64,000 nucleotides of DNA from CAZZBK01 sp964652155 (GCA_964652155.1 CAZZBK010000001.1:62001-126000); one strand, 5' to 3'. Numbered from the stretch's first letter, positions 1 through 9,430 are shown. Numbers and translations are program-made. The notes: generated by a model not told the origin, from the sequence alone.

Positions 1-192
1 CGGAGCCAAGGCGAACGCGCCGGCCGCGTCCCCCTGGAGCACATGCACCAACTCGCGAAACTTGTTCGCGAACCCAAGCATGCTCGGCACCAAGATCACC
101 ACCGCCATGATCGCCACGACACGCTGACGAGAACGCGAGACGCGCTCCGTCGCCGGTGATTCAAGCGAGGCATGTAGGTTGCGGGTTAGCAT
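1..192 (-). CDS. Small membrane protein, C-terminus cut by window edge
   Basis: An open frame begins at an ATG at 192 and runs off the left edge after 64 codons, so the protein is partial. The visible part has a basic, Ser/Arg-rich N-terminus and then one hydrophobic segment at about residues 25-41, consistent with a membrane anchor or signal anchor. It starts 10 bases beyond the stop of the cytochrome oxidase subunit II gene and on the same strand, so it is probably the next gene of the oxidase operon. A role in oxidase biogenesis or electron transfer is inferred from position only. No family is recognised. Confidence 0.5.
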   Translation of the reverse strand, partial: MLTRNLHASLESPATERVSRSRQRVVAIMAVVILVPSMLGFANKFRELVHVLQGDAAGAFALAP

Positions 193-202
193 CTCTCAAC
201 TC

Positions 203-922
203 CTAGCGAGGTTGATCGGCGACGTCTGTCGAGACGTAGTCTTCGTAATAGGGATAGCTCTCAAGCCATGACCCCAGCCACTGGACGTAGGTGATCAGCG
301 CCAAGCCCCGTTCGTTGGGGCGCTGCGAGCCGCGAGCTTTTGTAAGCTTGCCGCTCCCGTGGTGGTCGGCCTCGTATTCATCGAACAGCCACGGGTAGTC
401 GGGCATGGGTGAGCCGTGCGATAACGTCTTGGGGCGGAAAAAATGCACCGCGTGCCAGTCGTTCGAGCGCCGACCCCCTTCGCGGCTCAGGTCGGGGCCC
501 ACGCGCCGCGTCCCAAACAGCACGGGACGTTGCAACTCGTTTTGATACTCGGGTGTTTGCGAGACCGGGCCGAATCGCAACGACTCGTTCGACACCGGGC
601 GAACAAATTGACTGTGGCAATGCCAGCAACCTTCGCCGACGTACACCTTCCGACCCAACTCGAGCGCCTCGGCACAACGCGCCTTGCGCTCATCTTCCTG
701 CATCTCGTCGAACGATTTACCATACGCCGCCCGAAACGACTCCGGATAGCGCTGGCTCAAGTCCTCGAACGAGTACATCAAATTGGCATTGGGCAGATCG
801 GCCGTGCGGGTTTCGGGCAGATGCTGATACATCAGAATCGGCACCAGCGCGTTCGAGACAAACGCGAACGCGAAAAAACCCAGCCCTCCGATCAACATGA
901 CTCCCGCTTTGCTCTCAAACAT
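203..922 (-). CDS. ccoO: cbb3-type cytochrome c oxidase subunit II (CcoO-like, mono-heme cytochrome c)
   Basis: The 239-residue protein has one N-terminal membrane helix (about residues 8-31) and a periplasmic c-type heme site with Cys99, Cys102 and His103 (CWHCH). A likely distal ligand is Met173 in a GSPMPDYPW context, which is typical of CcoO/FixO. In the family this subunit passes electrons to the heme-copper catalytic subunit. Its start overlaps the end of the ccoN-like gene by 8 bases, indicating coupled translation. The length is close to that of ordinary CcoO. Assignment to CcoO rests on the heme motif, the single anchor and the neighbour. Confidence 0.9.
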   Translation of the reverse strand: MFESKAGVMLIGGLGFFAFAFVSNALVPILMYQHLPETRTADLPNANLMYSFEDLSQRYPESFRAAYGKSFDEMQEDERKARCAEALELGRKVYVGEGCWHCHSQFVRPVSNESLRFGPVSQTPEYQNELQRPVLFGTRRVGPDLSREGGRRSNDWHAVHFFRPKTLSHGSPMPDYPWLFDEYEADHHGSGKLTKARGSQRPNERGLALITYVQWLGSWLESYPYYEDYVSTDVADQPR

Positions 923-2354
923 GGGCGACTAACTCCGGAGTGGTTTGCCACAAATCGGCTTCGGCGTGTGCGTCGGTCACCGGGCGGACCAGTCGCAACG
1001 TCTTCACAATGTTGAACCAGAACACGGCCACGCCGCCGAACATCGCGAGCCCGGCAAAGACGCGCACGATCCAAAATGGCTGCGACACGCTGGTCGAGCT
1101 TTCCCACGGCTGCATCGATGCCCAAGACACGCCTTGAAACATGCCGGCCAGCGTCAGGTCGATGAACATGGTCACGATGCCGACGGTCGACAGCCAGTAA
1201 TGCCATTCGCACAACCGACGGCTCCACCAGGGGCGTTGCACCACGCGCGGAATCAAATAGGTCATGATCCCCATGAGCCAAATCGTAAACACGCCGAACA
1301 TCACCAAGTGTGCGTGCCCGACCACCCAATCTGTAAAGTGGATCAACTGCTGAAATGTGAGCGTGACTTGCAATGCGCATTGGAAGCAAGTCACAAAATA
1401 AAGCACCATGCCGGTATAAAACCAGCGGATGGGCAAATTCACCACGATCTGTCGACCGGAACCGGCCAGCGTGCCGAAGAAGTTGATGACCACCGTGGCA
1501 ACGACAAGTTCGACCGCGATCGTCGACACGACCGCCCCGTATTGCAGGAACATGGGGATGGGCGTGTAGAGGAAGTGATGGATGCCCTGCAACGGGTAGA
1601 AAAAGGCCAGCCCCCAAAAGCCGACCAATGACAAGCCGTGGCTCCAAATCGGTTTTTGCAGCAAGATGGGCACAAAGTAATACATCAGCCCCCAGCCAAG
1701 CGGCGTGACGAACAGCCCGACGAGGTCGTGAATGAACAGACCCGCGACCGCGCCGGCGCTGGTGCCCGACGTGACATACTGCGGAATGAAATTACCCATC
1801 GCGTAGGTCAATATCGTCCACACAAAAGCGGCCATGAAGTACCACAGCGTAACGTATAACGGTCCGCGCGCTCGGACGATGGGCGTGAGGAAGTTGATCG
1901 CCACGAGCACCAAGCCGACCACCGCCAGCGGATCGATGTAGACCGGCGTTTCGCCCCACTCGACGGCTTGCGCATCGCCGCGCAACAGGCCCACGGCCGT
2001 GACCAGCACGATGAACTGCCAGGCGAAAAAGATCGCGTACGACAACCAGCGGCTGCATACGCTTTGCAGCGAGAGTCGCGGCACGGCCCAATGCAACGCG
2101 CCCAGGAACGCATTGGCCAAGAAGCCGTAAGCCACCGCGTTGGTGTGGACCATGCGCCAGCGGCCGGGCGAAAAGAACTCGATGCCATTGAGCGGATTCC
2201 AATGCACCAACTGCAAGGCCACGAGCATCCCGCCGACCATCGAGATCGTTAGAAACGTCAATGCCGCCAGAAAGTACCAGAACACGATCCGACGATCGAC
2301 CAAGGCACCGACATCGGGCATGACGACCGACGGCTCTTTCGCTGCAGCATTCAT
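915..2354 (-). CDS. ccoN: cbb3-type cytochrome c oxidase subunit I (CcoN-like)
   Basis: This is the catalytic heme-copper oxidase subunit, a polytopic protein of 479 residues. By alignment from memory with CcoN, His70 and His349 would bind the low-spin heme b, and His347 the high-spin heme. His209, His259 and His260 would bind CuB. Tyr253 sits six residues before the HH pair, where cbb3 enzymes carry the cross-linked tyrosine. I chose the ATG at 2354 because it forms an ATGA overlap with the stop of the upstream gene; a longer frame reaching 2564 would lie inside that gene. It is followed by ccoO. The reaction expected is oxygen reduction to water with proton pumping at the inner membrane. 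Confidence 0.9.
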   Translation of the reverse strand: MNAAAKEPSVVMPDVGALVDRRIVFWYFLAALTFLTISMVGGMLVALQLVHWNPLNGIEFFSPGRWRMVHTNAVAYGFLANAFLGALHWAVPRLSLQSVCSRWLSYAIFFAWQFIVLVTAVGLLRGDAQAVEWGETPVYIDPLAVVGLVLVAINFLTPIVRARGPLYVTLWYFMAAFVWTILTYAMGNFIPQYVTSGTSAGAVAGLFIHDLVGLFVTPLGWGLMYYFVPILLQKPIWSHGLSLVGFWGLAFFYPLQGIHHFLYTPIPMFLQYGAVVSTIAVELVVATVVINFFGTLAGSGRQIVVNLPIRWFYTGMVLYFVTCFQCALQVTLTFQQLIHFTDWVVGHAHLVMFGVFTIWLMGIMTYLIPRVVQRPWWSRRLCEWHYWLSTVGIVTMFIDLTLAGMFQGVSWASMQPWESSTSVSQPFWIVRVFAGLAMFGGVAVFWFNIVKTLRLVRPVTDAHAEADLWQTTPELVAHV

Positions 2355-2977
2355 CGCGACTCCACACTCGGGCGATAGGGGATATACAGACCCAACGGGT
2401 ACGCGAGCGCCATTGTCCAGCCGAACAGCAAGTGCGTCAGCGCGGCGACCCAAGCGGGGACCAGTTCCATGATCCAGTTGCCGCCCAACAATCTGGGTTG
2501 CAACCAGGATAAAATGCCGTAGAAGTTGACGACCCAAATCAACACGCTGAGTCCGCTGGCCCATACGATTCGGCGGATCAATGTCGCGTCGGGGGCGAAT
2601 CGAGTCAGAGCGAGCTGAAACACGATGCCGTAGAGCATGCCGGTCGCCAGGTACAACGTGCAGCCAACCGCCAACACCACGCCGCTATCGGTGAGCAACG
2701 CCCGGTCGCCGAGGGGGAACGTCAAGAACACCTGAATCAGCCGTAGCGGATGCTGGGGGACATCGGTCGCGCGCGACCAGACGATCGAGCCGACGACATT
2801 GGCCAGCAGGCTCACCAAGCCACCGACAAAACCGAGCATCGCGCCGGTCATGGCGTAGTACGCCGTGTAATAGTCGCGCGCCTGCCAGGGCTCCTGTGAC
2901 TCGTCGGCCAAATCGGCCTCCAGCTCCGCAATCCGCGCGGCTAACTCGGCAATTTCTTCTCGTTTGGATGGACTCAT
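2351..2977 (-). CDS. Multi-pass membrane protein of the oxidase cluster, unknown function
   Basis: The 208-residue protein opens with a charged, probably helical cytoplasmic segment (about residues 4-30, rich in Glu and Ala). Several hydrophobic segments follow, at roughly 45-68, 80-95, 100-130, 140-160 and 172-195. No heme or copper motif is visible. It lies between the diheme cytochrome gene and ccoN and overlaps ccoN by four bases (ATGA). A structural or assembly role in the oxidase is likely but inferred from context. It does not resemble CcoQ, CcoP or CcoS, which are much smaller or carry clear motifs. Confidence 0.7.
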   Translation of the reverse strand: MSPSKREEIAELAARIAELEADLADESQEPWQARDYYTAYYAMTGAMLGFVGGLVSLLANVVGSIVWSRATDVPQHPLRLIQVFLTFPLGDRALLTDSGVVLAVGCTLYLATGMLYGIVFQLALTRFAPDATLIRRIVWASGLSVLIWVVNFYGILSWLQPRLLGGNWIMELVPAWVAALTHLLFGWTMALAYPLGLYIPYRPSVESR

Positions 2978-3023
2978 CGGGTGAACTCCTCAGCGACAAT
3001 GTGACAAGACGTTCAGCCGATCG

Positions 3024-4115
3024 TCACTTCGCGGTCGCTTCTGGCGGGGCCTGATTCGTTGTTCGATTCGATATTGCAACGGGTGCGCTGCCTTGTTGTC
3101 GCGAAACCTGCTCCAGCACCTCGCGGCGACGCTGGCCGCTGATGAACTGCACGTAATGCACCAGATGCCAGAAAGTCTCGGGCTCGTTGGCGAGCTTGTC
3201 TTTGAAGGATGGCATCGGCGTGCCGCTCACGCCGCCGTAAATACGTCGATAGATGTCCTCGGGCGTGCCGCCCCCATGAAACATCGCACTTGTCAAATCG
3301 GCGGCCCGGGTGTTAAACCCCCAGGCGTCCTGAAAGCCCTTGACGTTGTCCGTGGTTTTGCCACGGCCATCCAAGCCATGACACTTGAAGCACCCAGCGG
3401 TTTCGGTCGCAAAGGCTTTCCGTCCCAGCTCAACCGTCTCCGTCGTGTACTTGGGCATACGGGAGATTGGAAAGATCACCTGATCGGCCGAGCGCTGCCA
3501 CAGGGCTTTGATCTCGTCGACATAGCCGGGCACGTTGTCCGGGTCGATCTCGTCTTCGCTGCCCGCCTCGAGTGCCAACAGAATTTCGAGTTCGCCACGA
3601 TGGGTGAGCACAAGCACGTGGTCGACGACCGCTTGTAGATCTTCCTCGCTCCAGAGCTTGAAGGACGGCATACTTGTCCCCTTGGCCCCTTCGCGAACCG
3701 TTCGCTCGATATTGCTGCGCAGCGGCCGAGCACCGTAAGGCGTGCTCGAAAACTTGAAGATCCCTTTGCGATAGTCGCGCGGCCTAGGGTACATCATCGC
3801 CGACGCGGGGCCGTTGCCATCGCCGGTTTCGCCATGACAGGACGCACACTGTGAGTGAAACAGCTCGGCACCGTGCCGTAATCGCTCTGGCTGGGCCTGC
3901 AAAGCCCCGAGCAATCTTGGCTGACTCGGCGTGCCACAGTATTTTTCGAGCTGGACGAGCACCTGCACGCGGGCCTTTTCCGGCAACTCGTTGACTTCCT
4001 TGCTGGAGACCCAGCGCGGAGCAGCCGATCGTTCACAACCCACTAGGCCCATGAACATCACAGCCCAGGCGGTCCACACACCACGTTTCACGAATATGGC
4101 TCCGAGGTAACTCAT
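3024..4115 (-). CDS. Diheme cytochrome c lipoprotein, probable electron-donating subunit of the cbb3-like oxidase
   Basis: The 363-residue protein has a lipoprotein-type signal ending in LVGC (Cys27). Two c-type heme sites follow: Cys90/Cys93/His94 (CASCH) and Cys242/Cys245/His246 (CFKCH). Probable distal methionines are Met149 (TSMPSF) and Met301 (GTPMPSF). It is the first gene of the oxidase cluster. Having two hemes, it could replace CcoP, which is also diheme but is anchored by membrane helices rather than by lipid. The gene starts about 330 bases from the next gene upstream, so the operon promoter should lie in 4116-4448. Membership of the oxidase complex is inferred from gene order. Confidence 0.85.
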   Translation of the reverse strand: MSYLGAIFVKRGVWTAWAVMFMGLVGCERSAAPRWVSSKEVNELPEKARVQVLVQLEKYCGTPSQPRLLGALQAQPERLRHGAELFHSQCASCHGETGDGNGPASAMMYPRPRDYRKGIFKFSSTPYGARPLRSNIERTVREGAKGTSMPSFKLWSEEDLQAVVDHVLVLTHRGELEILLALEAGSEDEIDPDNVPGYVDEIKALWQRSADQVIFPISRMPKYTTETVELGRKAFATETAGCFKCHGLDGRGKTTDNVKGFQDAWGFNTRAADLTSAMFHGGGTPEDIYRRIYGGVSGTPMPSFKDKLANEPETFWHLVHYVQFISGQRRREVLEQVSRQQGSAPVAISNRTTNQAPPEATAK

Positions 4116-4448
4116 GTCCGTCCCTGTTGAGCAAATGCAATCCGTCGAGTCGCCTTAGAGCAACAAGCGTGCCAGATCGCGATTGCGTACGAACACGGTG
4201 GAAATGAGCGTGTCAGACCAGGGCATCGAGCACGTCGTGTCAGAAGGTGTGACAAAACGGCGCAGTCAGTGTGCGGAATTGACCGCAGAGGGCTGTGTCG
4301 AGTTTTCTTCGATCTGATCGCGTGACAAATCGCAAGAACTCAGCGCGCAAAAGCCCCTCGGCCTGCGTGAACGACGCGGGCCAACTCGACGCGCAATATG
4401 CCCCTCGATGGCGTGCGTGTTTCGGCCTTGCTGAGCGCTGTCAGAGCA
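4116..4448. other. Intergenic region upstream of the oxidase operon
   Basis: No convincing gene is seen. A short open frame at 4295-4555 on the plus strand runs into the antisense of the next real gene and is rejected. The stretch contains an inverted repeat TGTCA-N7-TGACA at 4238-4254 and a further TGTCA at 4211-4215. It is the expected place for the oxidase operon promoter on the minus strand, although no clear -35/-10 pair was found. It also lies directly after the stop of the giant cytochrome gene. Confidence 0.5.
4238..4254. promoter_or_regulatory. Candidate operator: TGTCA-N7-TGACA inverted repeat
   Basis: Two perfect five-base arms are separated by seven bases, about 125 bases upstream of the first gene of the oxidase operon. 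A TGTCA half-site sits 27 bases away at 4211-4215. The geometry recalls dimeric regulators of the Crp/Fnr superfamily, which often control oxidases, but the sequence is not a canonical Fnr site. A chance match is possible. Confidence 0.22.
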
Positions 4449-7400
4449 CTAGCGAGCACCCTCAGGACGCGGTTTATTGGCCGTCGTCGGTGCGCCGCCT
4501 CGCGCGGTTAAAAAGGCAAACAGGTCACCAATCTCGTCGATGCTCAGCGTATTGAGCAGTCCTTCGGGCATCGACGACTTCTTGCTCGGCGCGATGTCGT
4601 CGATCTGATCTTCGCGGAGCGTCACCTTCTCGCCGCTGGGTTGCAGGACGATCACCGAACCGTTGCTAACTCGGGCCAGCATGCCCGTGTAAGTCAGGCC
4701 GTTGGTGGTCGTCACCGTTTTGCTCGCGTATTGATCGGAGATGACCTGCGACGGGAATAATATCGATTCGAGGATTTCCTTGCGCTGAAACCGCTGACGC
4801 AAGCTGCTCAGGTCGGGGCCGATGGCCTCGCCCTGGCCTTGGAACTTGTGGCACTTGATGCACTGCGCCTTGACGAACACGCTCGCGCCATGCTGTGCGT
4901 CGCCGGGCAATTTGCCTTGCGTCGCGTCGCCGGTCAGGTACTTGAGCAACTGCTGATAATTCCATTTGCTCTCGTTCGACTCGACCGGCAGCGTGGCCGG
5001 CGGCTCGTTGGGATATTTGTCGGCGAACCATGCTTGCCAAGCGAGACCGACTTGGTCGATGGCCGTGCCTGCCTGGGCGGGTTGCTCGCCGGTCCACTTT
5101 TCGAGCAGCGCGAAGGCGAGCGGTCCGCCGTTCGCGCCCATCCGCACGCCGGCGATGATGACTTGCCGGATGGCCTCCGGTTTCTCCGGTTTGCGATTCA
5201 CCTTGGCGAGTTGCATGAGCGTCTCTTGCGCCGCGCCGTTCTCGAGCGTCGGGATGGCGCGGACCAGAAAATCCCAATTCTCTTCGGGTGCTTGGGCCAA
5301 CCCCATTGCCAAGTCCGGTCGTCGATCTGGGGTCGATTCGTACACTTCTCGCAAGTACTGCAACGAGTCCTGGCTGCCGTTGAGCGCGAGCATCGCGACG
5401 ATGCCAGCCTGGAGTTTCTTGGCGGCGGGGACTTGCAGTTCGGGCAATTGACGATCGATGTCGATGAGCTGGTTCGCGAGTTGATCGTTCGGCGGCTCCT
5501 CGAAGTTGGCGAGCACCGACAGGGCCGCGCCCGGATATTTGAGCGCCTGATTAAGGACCAACGTTTGCTCGACTTTTGTCAGTTTGCTCGCAAAGTCGCG
5601 GCGAATCGATTCAATGTACCCTGCCATCGAGTTGCCGCCGGGCAACTGTTGGGCCTTCTCCAGGTAGCTCACCAGGCTCATCCGTTGCTGCGGCGTCCAG
5701 CCTTGGTCGAGAAAACGTAGATGCAACGCGATGTGGAGCTTCTCGCGGTCGGGCAACGTGCCCGAGAGTTCCTGGAACATGCGTCCCAGCGCGCTGGTTT
5801 CCTGCAAAAACACGATCAGTCGCACCAACTCGCGATTCATCCGGTAGTCGCCGGCCGGATACTCCTCGGCCAGTTGCGGGCCGAGCGTGGGCAAGTCGGC
5901 GCTCTTGAGTTCTCCGCGAATGATCGCCAACTCGACGACGCGCAGCAGATCAACAAAGTCGTCGTCGCTGAGATAGGTTTGCAACCATTTTTGCGCCAGC
6001 CGGACGATCTCGAGCGCGGTCTCGCGGTCCGGCGCGGCGGTCAGCAGGGCGGTTGAGCCAACCAGGAACACGCGCGGCTTTTTCGACTCGAGCACGAGCG
6101 CCTTCCAACTCTCCTTGGGGCGCGCTTCGATCGCCCGCCGCGCCGACCAGGCGACGAATCGGTGTGGATCGCCAAGCGCCTCGACGAGCGCGTCCGTGTC
6201 CAGCACGTAGCCGCCACGCGTCGCGGCCTCGCACGCCAATCGACGCACCGTCGCGTCGGTGTCTTTGAGCAGCTTGACCAATGTTGCGCTGGCGTCCTTG
6301 TGCGGTTGCGTGCCAAGGAGAAATGCGACCTTGGCCCGAACGAGCGGCGATTTATCCTCGGCCAACTCGATGAGGAAGTTCGGCTCGATCTCGCTGCCGA
6401 AAAGCTGCATCAACTCCAAGGCCCGAGCACGCTCCTCGGGCGGATGCTGCTGTGAGCGCGCGAACTCGCGCAACTGTGGGTCCCATTGGTCCCCCAACTC
6501 CTGCTGAATCATCGCGATGTTTTGGCGGCTGTAGGCCGCGGTCAGTTGCGGTTGTCGGATTGCCTTGACGAGCCCGGTGGTCGCGGGGATCTTCGGCCGC
6601 TCCCCTTTCCAGACAATGCGATAAATGCCTCCGTCGGTGCCGCGACCCCCCGTTGAAAAGTACAGCCAGCCGTCGGGTCCCACCGCCAAGTCGGTCACGT
6701 TCAGCGGTCGACCTTCGATAAACACTTCGCTGCGGGCTTCGTAGGTGCCGTTGCGCTGGCGCAACCGCACGGCCAGAATCCGGCCTTGCGACCAGTCGGC
6801 GAGGAACAGCGCGCCGCGATACTGCGCCGGATACGCATGATGATCGTACACTTCGAGCCCCGTCGGCGAGCCGCGATCGGTCTCCAGCACCGGCGGCACG
6901 TTGTCGACCCAATAGTTGGGCCACACCGACCAGCCGCTGCGCGAGCCATACTCGCCACCAGGCACCACGTGCAACACGCGCGTCGGGCGATACCAGGGCA
7001 ACCCGATGTCGGCTTCCATGTCCGAGTCATACGTGAACAACTCGCCACGCGTGTCGAACGTCAGGTCGTAGGCGTTCCTCAAGCCGCCCGCGACGGTCTC
7101 GACGAACGAGCCATCCGGATCGGTTCGGACCACCGTGCCGCAAGGCGATTTGATGCCGATGGCATGTCCGCCTGGATCTTCGTACTTTTGCGAGAACAAG
7201 TCCCCTTCGTACCCCTGTCGCAGCGGGCTTGCCGGATGCGCCGGCATTTTGACGTGATCGTGATTGCCAAGCATCAGGTAGATCAGCCCGTCGGGTCCTA
7301 AAGTCAGTCCGTGCGGGCCATGCTCGCCCAGATCACTGCGTTCGAAATTGAACAGCAGTTTAACTTGGTCGGCTTTGCCGTCCTGGTCTTCATCGATGAG

Positions 7401-8384
7401 GCGATATAAGCCCGAGCCTTGCGGCCCTTGTCCGACTGCGAATACGTCGCCGTTGAGCGCGAGCAATCCTTGGCAACTGGTCACTTTTTCGCAAAAAGTC
7501 GTGATCGTCTCGGGGACGCCGTCGTTGTCTTGATCGGCCACGAGGATGATCGGGCCCCCTTCGCGTGAGGCGACGATCTCGCCAAACTCGTTGAAGGTCA
7601 TGGCGATCAGCGAGCCAAACGCTTCGGAGGCGACGAGTCGCTCGACGCGAAAATCAGGCGCGATCGTAAATCGCTTCGACTGCTTGCCGTCGGCGGCCGT
7701 CACGCGATCGCCCCAGGGCTCGGCCGAGCCGAACTCGCCAAAGCTGCGCGCGAGTCCCCAGTTACGGTCGTCAAACCGGGGTTGTTCCCAACCCGCCGCT
7801 TCCGCGGTGCTCGTCCGCCAACTGGTGTCGGTTGGGAACGACACATCGGTCTTGTCACGCAAGCGCATCGCGATTGTGGCGACCAACCCGGCGGTCGTGC
7901 CCGAGGTGTTCTCCCCCTTCACCGCGATGACGTTGCGCCCTTTGACCAAAAACTTTTGAATGTCGTAGGCCTGCGCCAGCCGCCAATCGTTTCCCCCACC
8001 GACGCGTTGGCCGTTGATATAGAACTCGTATTGGTCGTCGCAGGTGATCTGCACCATCGCCAACTCAACGTCACGGACATCGAACGATTTGCGAAAGAAG
8101 CAGGCACCGTAGGGGACATTTTCTTTCGGCGCGTTGGCGGCCCAAATCCAGAGCGCCTCGCCCGAGTCGGTCGATGGTCGTCGTGTCGTGGCGGAGCCGC
8201 TCTTCGAGACCGCCGTGGGGGGCTGGCCCGGCACGATCGAGCCCGGCGGAAGCGCTTGGGGCGTGTAGCTGCGAGTTGGGCCGGCGCTGGGGAGTTTTTT
8301 GGTTTGCGCCTGGGCCGGATATGCAAGCCCCAAACACGCGAGTCCCAATCCCCAGAGCACGAGACCCAAGCGAAATCGATTCAT
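4449..8384 (-). CDS. PVC-type CxxCH heme-binding protein / putative membrane-bound dehydrogenase with HEAT-like repeats
   Basis: This large 1311-residue exported protein has a Sec signal at about residues 1-26. After a linker comes a carbohydrate-binding-like beta domain (about 75-210). A beta-propeller typical of the planctomycete/verrucomicrobial dehydrogenase family follows (about 240-600; it contains an EF-hand-like DQDNDG stretch). A long alpha-helical HEAT-like region spans about 620-1110. The C-terminus is a cytochrome c module with Cys1175, Cys1178 and His1179 (CIKCH). This order matches the families known as the Piru_Ver N-terminal domain and the PVC CxxCH C-terminal domain. A quinone- or PQQ-free sugar oxidation role has been proposed for the family, but the substrate is unknown. 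No operon partner is obvious; the downstream neighbour is the oxidase operon. Confidence 0.9.
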   Translation of the reverse strand: MNRFRLGLVLWGLGLACLGLAYPAQAQTKKLPSAGPTRSYTPQALPPGSIVPGQPPTAVSKSGSATTRRPSTDSGEALWIWAANAPKENVPYGACFFRKSFDVRDVELAMVQITCDDQYEFYINGQRVGGGNDWRLAQAYDIQKFLVKGRNVIAVKGENTSGTTAGLVATIAMRLRDKTDVSFPTDTSWRTSTAEAAGWEQPRFDDRNWGLARSFGEFGSAEPWGDRVTAADGKQSKRFTIAPDFRVERLVASEAFGSLIAMTFNEFGEIVASREGGPIILVADQDNDGVPETITTFCEKVTSCQGLLALNGDVFAVGQGPQGSGLYRLIDEDQDGKADQVKLLFNFERSDLGEHGPHGLTLGPDGLIYLMLGNHDHVKMPAHPASPLRQGYEGDLFSQKYEDPGGHAIGIKSPCGTVVRTDPDGSFVETVAGGLRNAYDLTFDTRGELFTYDSDMEADIGLPWYRPTRVLHVVPGGEYGSRSGWSVWPNYWVDNVPPVLETDRGSPTGLEVYDHHAYPAQYRGALFLADWSQGRILAVRLRQRNGTYEARSEVFIEGRPLNVTDLAVGPDGWLYFSTGGRGTDGGIYRIVWKGERPKIPATTGLVKAIRQPQLTAAYSRQNIAMIQQELGDQWDPQLREFARSQQHPPEERARALELMQLFGSEIEPNFLIELAEDKSPLVRAKVAFLLGTQPHKDASATLVKLLKDTDATVRRLACEAATRGGYVLDTDALVEALGDPHRFVAWSARRAIEARPKESWKALVLESKKPRVFLVGSTALLTAAPDRETALEIVRLAQKWLQTYLSDDDFVDLLRVVELAIIRGELKSADLPTLGPQLAEEYPAGDYRMNRELVRLIVFLQETSALGRMFQELSGTLPDREKLHIALHLRFLDQGWTPQQRMSLVSYLEKAQQLPGGNSMAGYIESIRRDFASKLTKVEQTLVLNQALKYPGAALSVLANFEEPPNDQLANQLIDIDRQLPELQVPAAKKLQAGIVAMLALNGSQDSLQYLREVYESTPDRRPDLAMGLAQAPEENWDFLVRAIPTLENGAAQETLMQLAKVNRKPEKPEAIRQVIIAGVRMGANGGPLAFALLEKWTGEQPAQAGTAIDQVGLAWQAWFADKYPNEPPATLPVESNESKWNYQQLLKYLTGDATQGKLPGDAQHGASVFVKAQCIKCHKFQGQGEAIGPDLSSLRQRFQRKEILESILFPSQVISDQYASKTVTTTNGLTYTGMLARVSNGSVIVLQPSGEKVTLREDQIDDIAPSKKSSMPEGLLNTLSIDEIGDLFAFLTARGGAPTTANKPRPEGAR

Positions 8385-8539
8385 GAAATGCCTGCCGTGG
8401 CAAAAGTGCGTGAGACCGCCATGTCTTACGAAGGTGCGTACACTACCATCGAAGGCGCGCGCATCGCAACAGCGATCGCGATGCTAGCAAGCCCCGTGCT
8501 GGCGCAGCGGGACAGAAGACTGGGACCCGCGATGCTGGC

Positions 8540-9430
8540 TTAGCGTAGTTCGTCGGCCCCGAAACGGCGGCGAGGTGGAGCCGACGTATTGCTCGCCGAC
8601 GGTTTGGTGATCGGCATTCGACCAAGCTGCGGGCTGAACATCTCGTCGATGAGCATCTGCGTGTCCAGCGTCGTGTACAGCAGGCGATTGCTCCACAGCG
8701 AGGGGAACAGGCCGGACGAGTCAAAGGCCTCGGGCGAGAAACTGGCCATTACGCTCGCGGCGATGCGGATGTTCGAGTCGGGGTTGGCGCTCGTCGTCGA
8801 GAAGCCTTGCTGGAAGGCACTGCGCAAGGTTGCGAGGGTCATGCGCCAAGCGACCGTATCGACCGAGAGTCGCTCGAGAGGCCCAAACTCCAGGGCAAAC
8901 TCAGCGGCGCGGTCTGGGTGAGGGGCAAACTGCACGACCTCGGCCGCCACGGCAATGTGTCCGATGAGAATATCCGTCCACCGCTCGCAGCGTTGCCTCA
9001 GGCGGTTGAGACGCACGGCATGCTCGGCCGAGAGTTGAGGGGAACTCACCAGCAGCTTGAGGACTCGATTACGGATTTCGAGATGGCCAAGATAAATGCT
9101 CCGGCCAAGGATGCTGGCGTCGTTTTTTGAGCGGCGCGAATCGTAGGCCACGAGCACCGCGCTCCAAACGCGCGTAAGTACCTCGCTGGCGAACACTTCC
9201 TCGATCACGGCTTGAATGTCGCGGTGCGAGAGTGCCGTGGGGTCGGTCGCCCAGGCCGACGGAGATTGTCCAAAGCTCTTTAAGGCGCGCCCCCAACGCT
9301 CGAGGCGGCACTTGGACGCGACCCAATACTGATCGAGTCCGCTGTCGGACAGCACGGAGGGTCCGGCAACCAGAGCCGGGCCGTGACTCGAAGCCACCGC
9401 CGCCAATTCGACCAGTTCACGTGCGTGCAT
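8540..9430 (-). CDS. Hypothetical protein of about 296 residues
   Basis: I do not recognise a family. The frame is open up to 9571, but the segment before the ATG at 9430 is of poor quality. The start at 9430 begins an Ala/Glu/Val-rich helical N-terminus, so I prefer it. The protein looks soluble and mostly alpha-helical, without a signal peptide or membrane segment. The C-terminal 30 residues are low-complexity (Pro, Ser and Arg). It has no cysteine-pair or nucleotide-binding motif. It lies between the giant cytochrome and a glycosyltransferase on the same strand, with 155- and 187-base gaps, so it may be transcribed alone. Confidence 0.6.
   Translation of the reverse strand: MHARELVELAAVASSHGPALVAGPSVLSDSGLDQYWVASKCRLERWGRALKSFGQSPSAWATDPTALSHRDIQAVIEEVFASEVLTRVWSAVLVAYDSRRSKNDASILGRSIYLGHLEIRNRVLKLLVSSPQLSAEHAVRLNRLRQRCERWTDILIGHIAVAAEVVQFAPHPDRAAEFALEFGPLERLSVDTVAWRMTLATLRSAFQQGFSTTSANPDSNIRIAASVMASFSPEAFDSSGLFPSLWSNRLLYTTLDTQMLIDEMFSPQLGRMPITKPSASNTSAPPRRRFGADELR

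Noticed and set aside
915..2564. Longer version of the ccoN-like gene with about 70 extra residues
   Set aside because: The extension lies within the upstream membrane-protein gene; the ATGA overlap at 2354 gives a normal family start.
8461..8535. Possible hairpin between the giant cytochrome and the unknown gene
   Set aside because: Arms (GCTAGC..AAGCC and GGCTTAGC) are interrupted and short; no T run, so it is not a convincing terminator.
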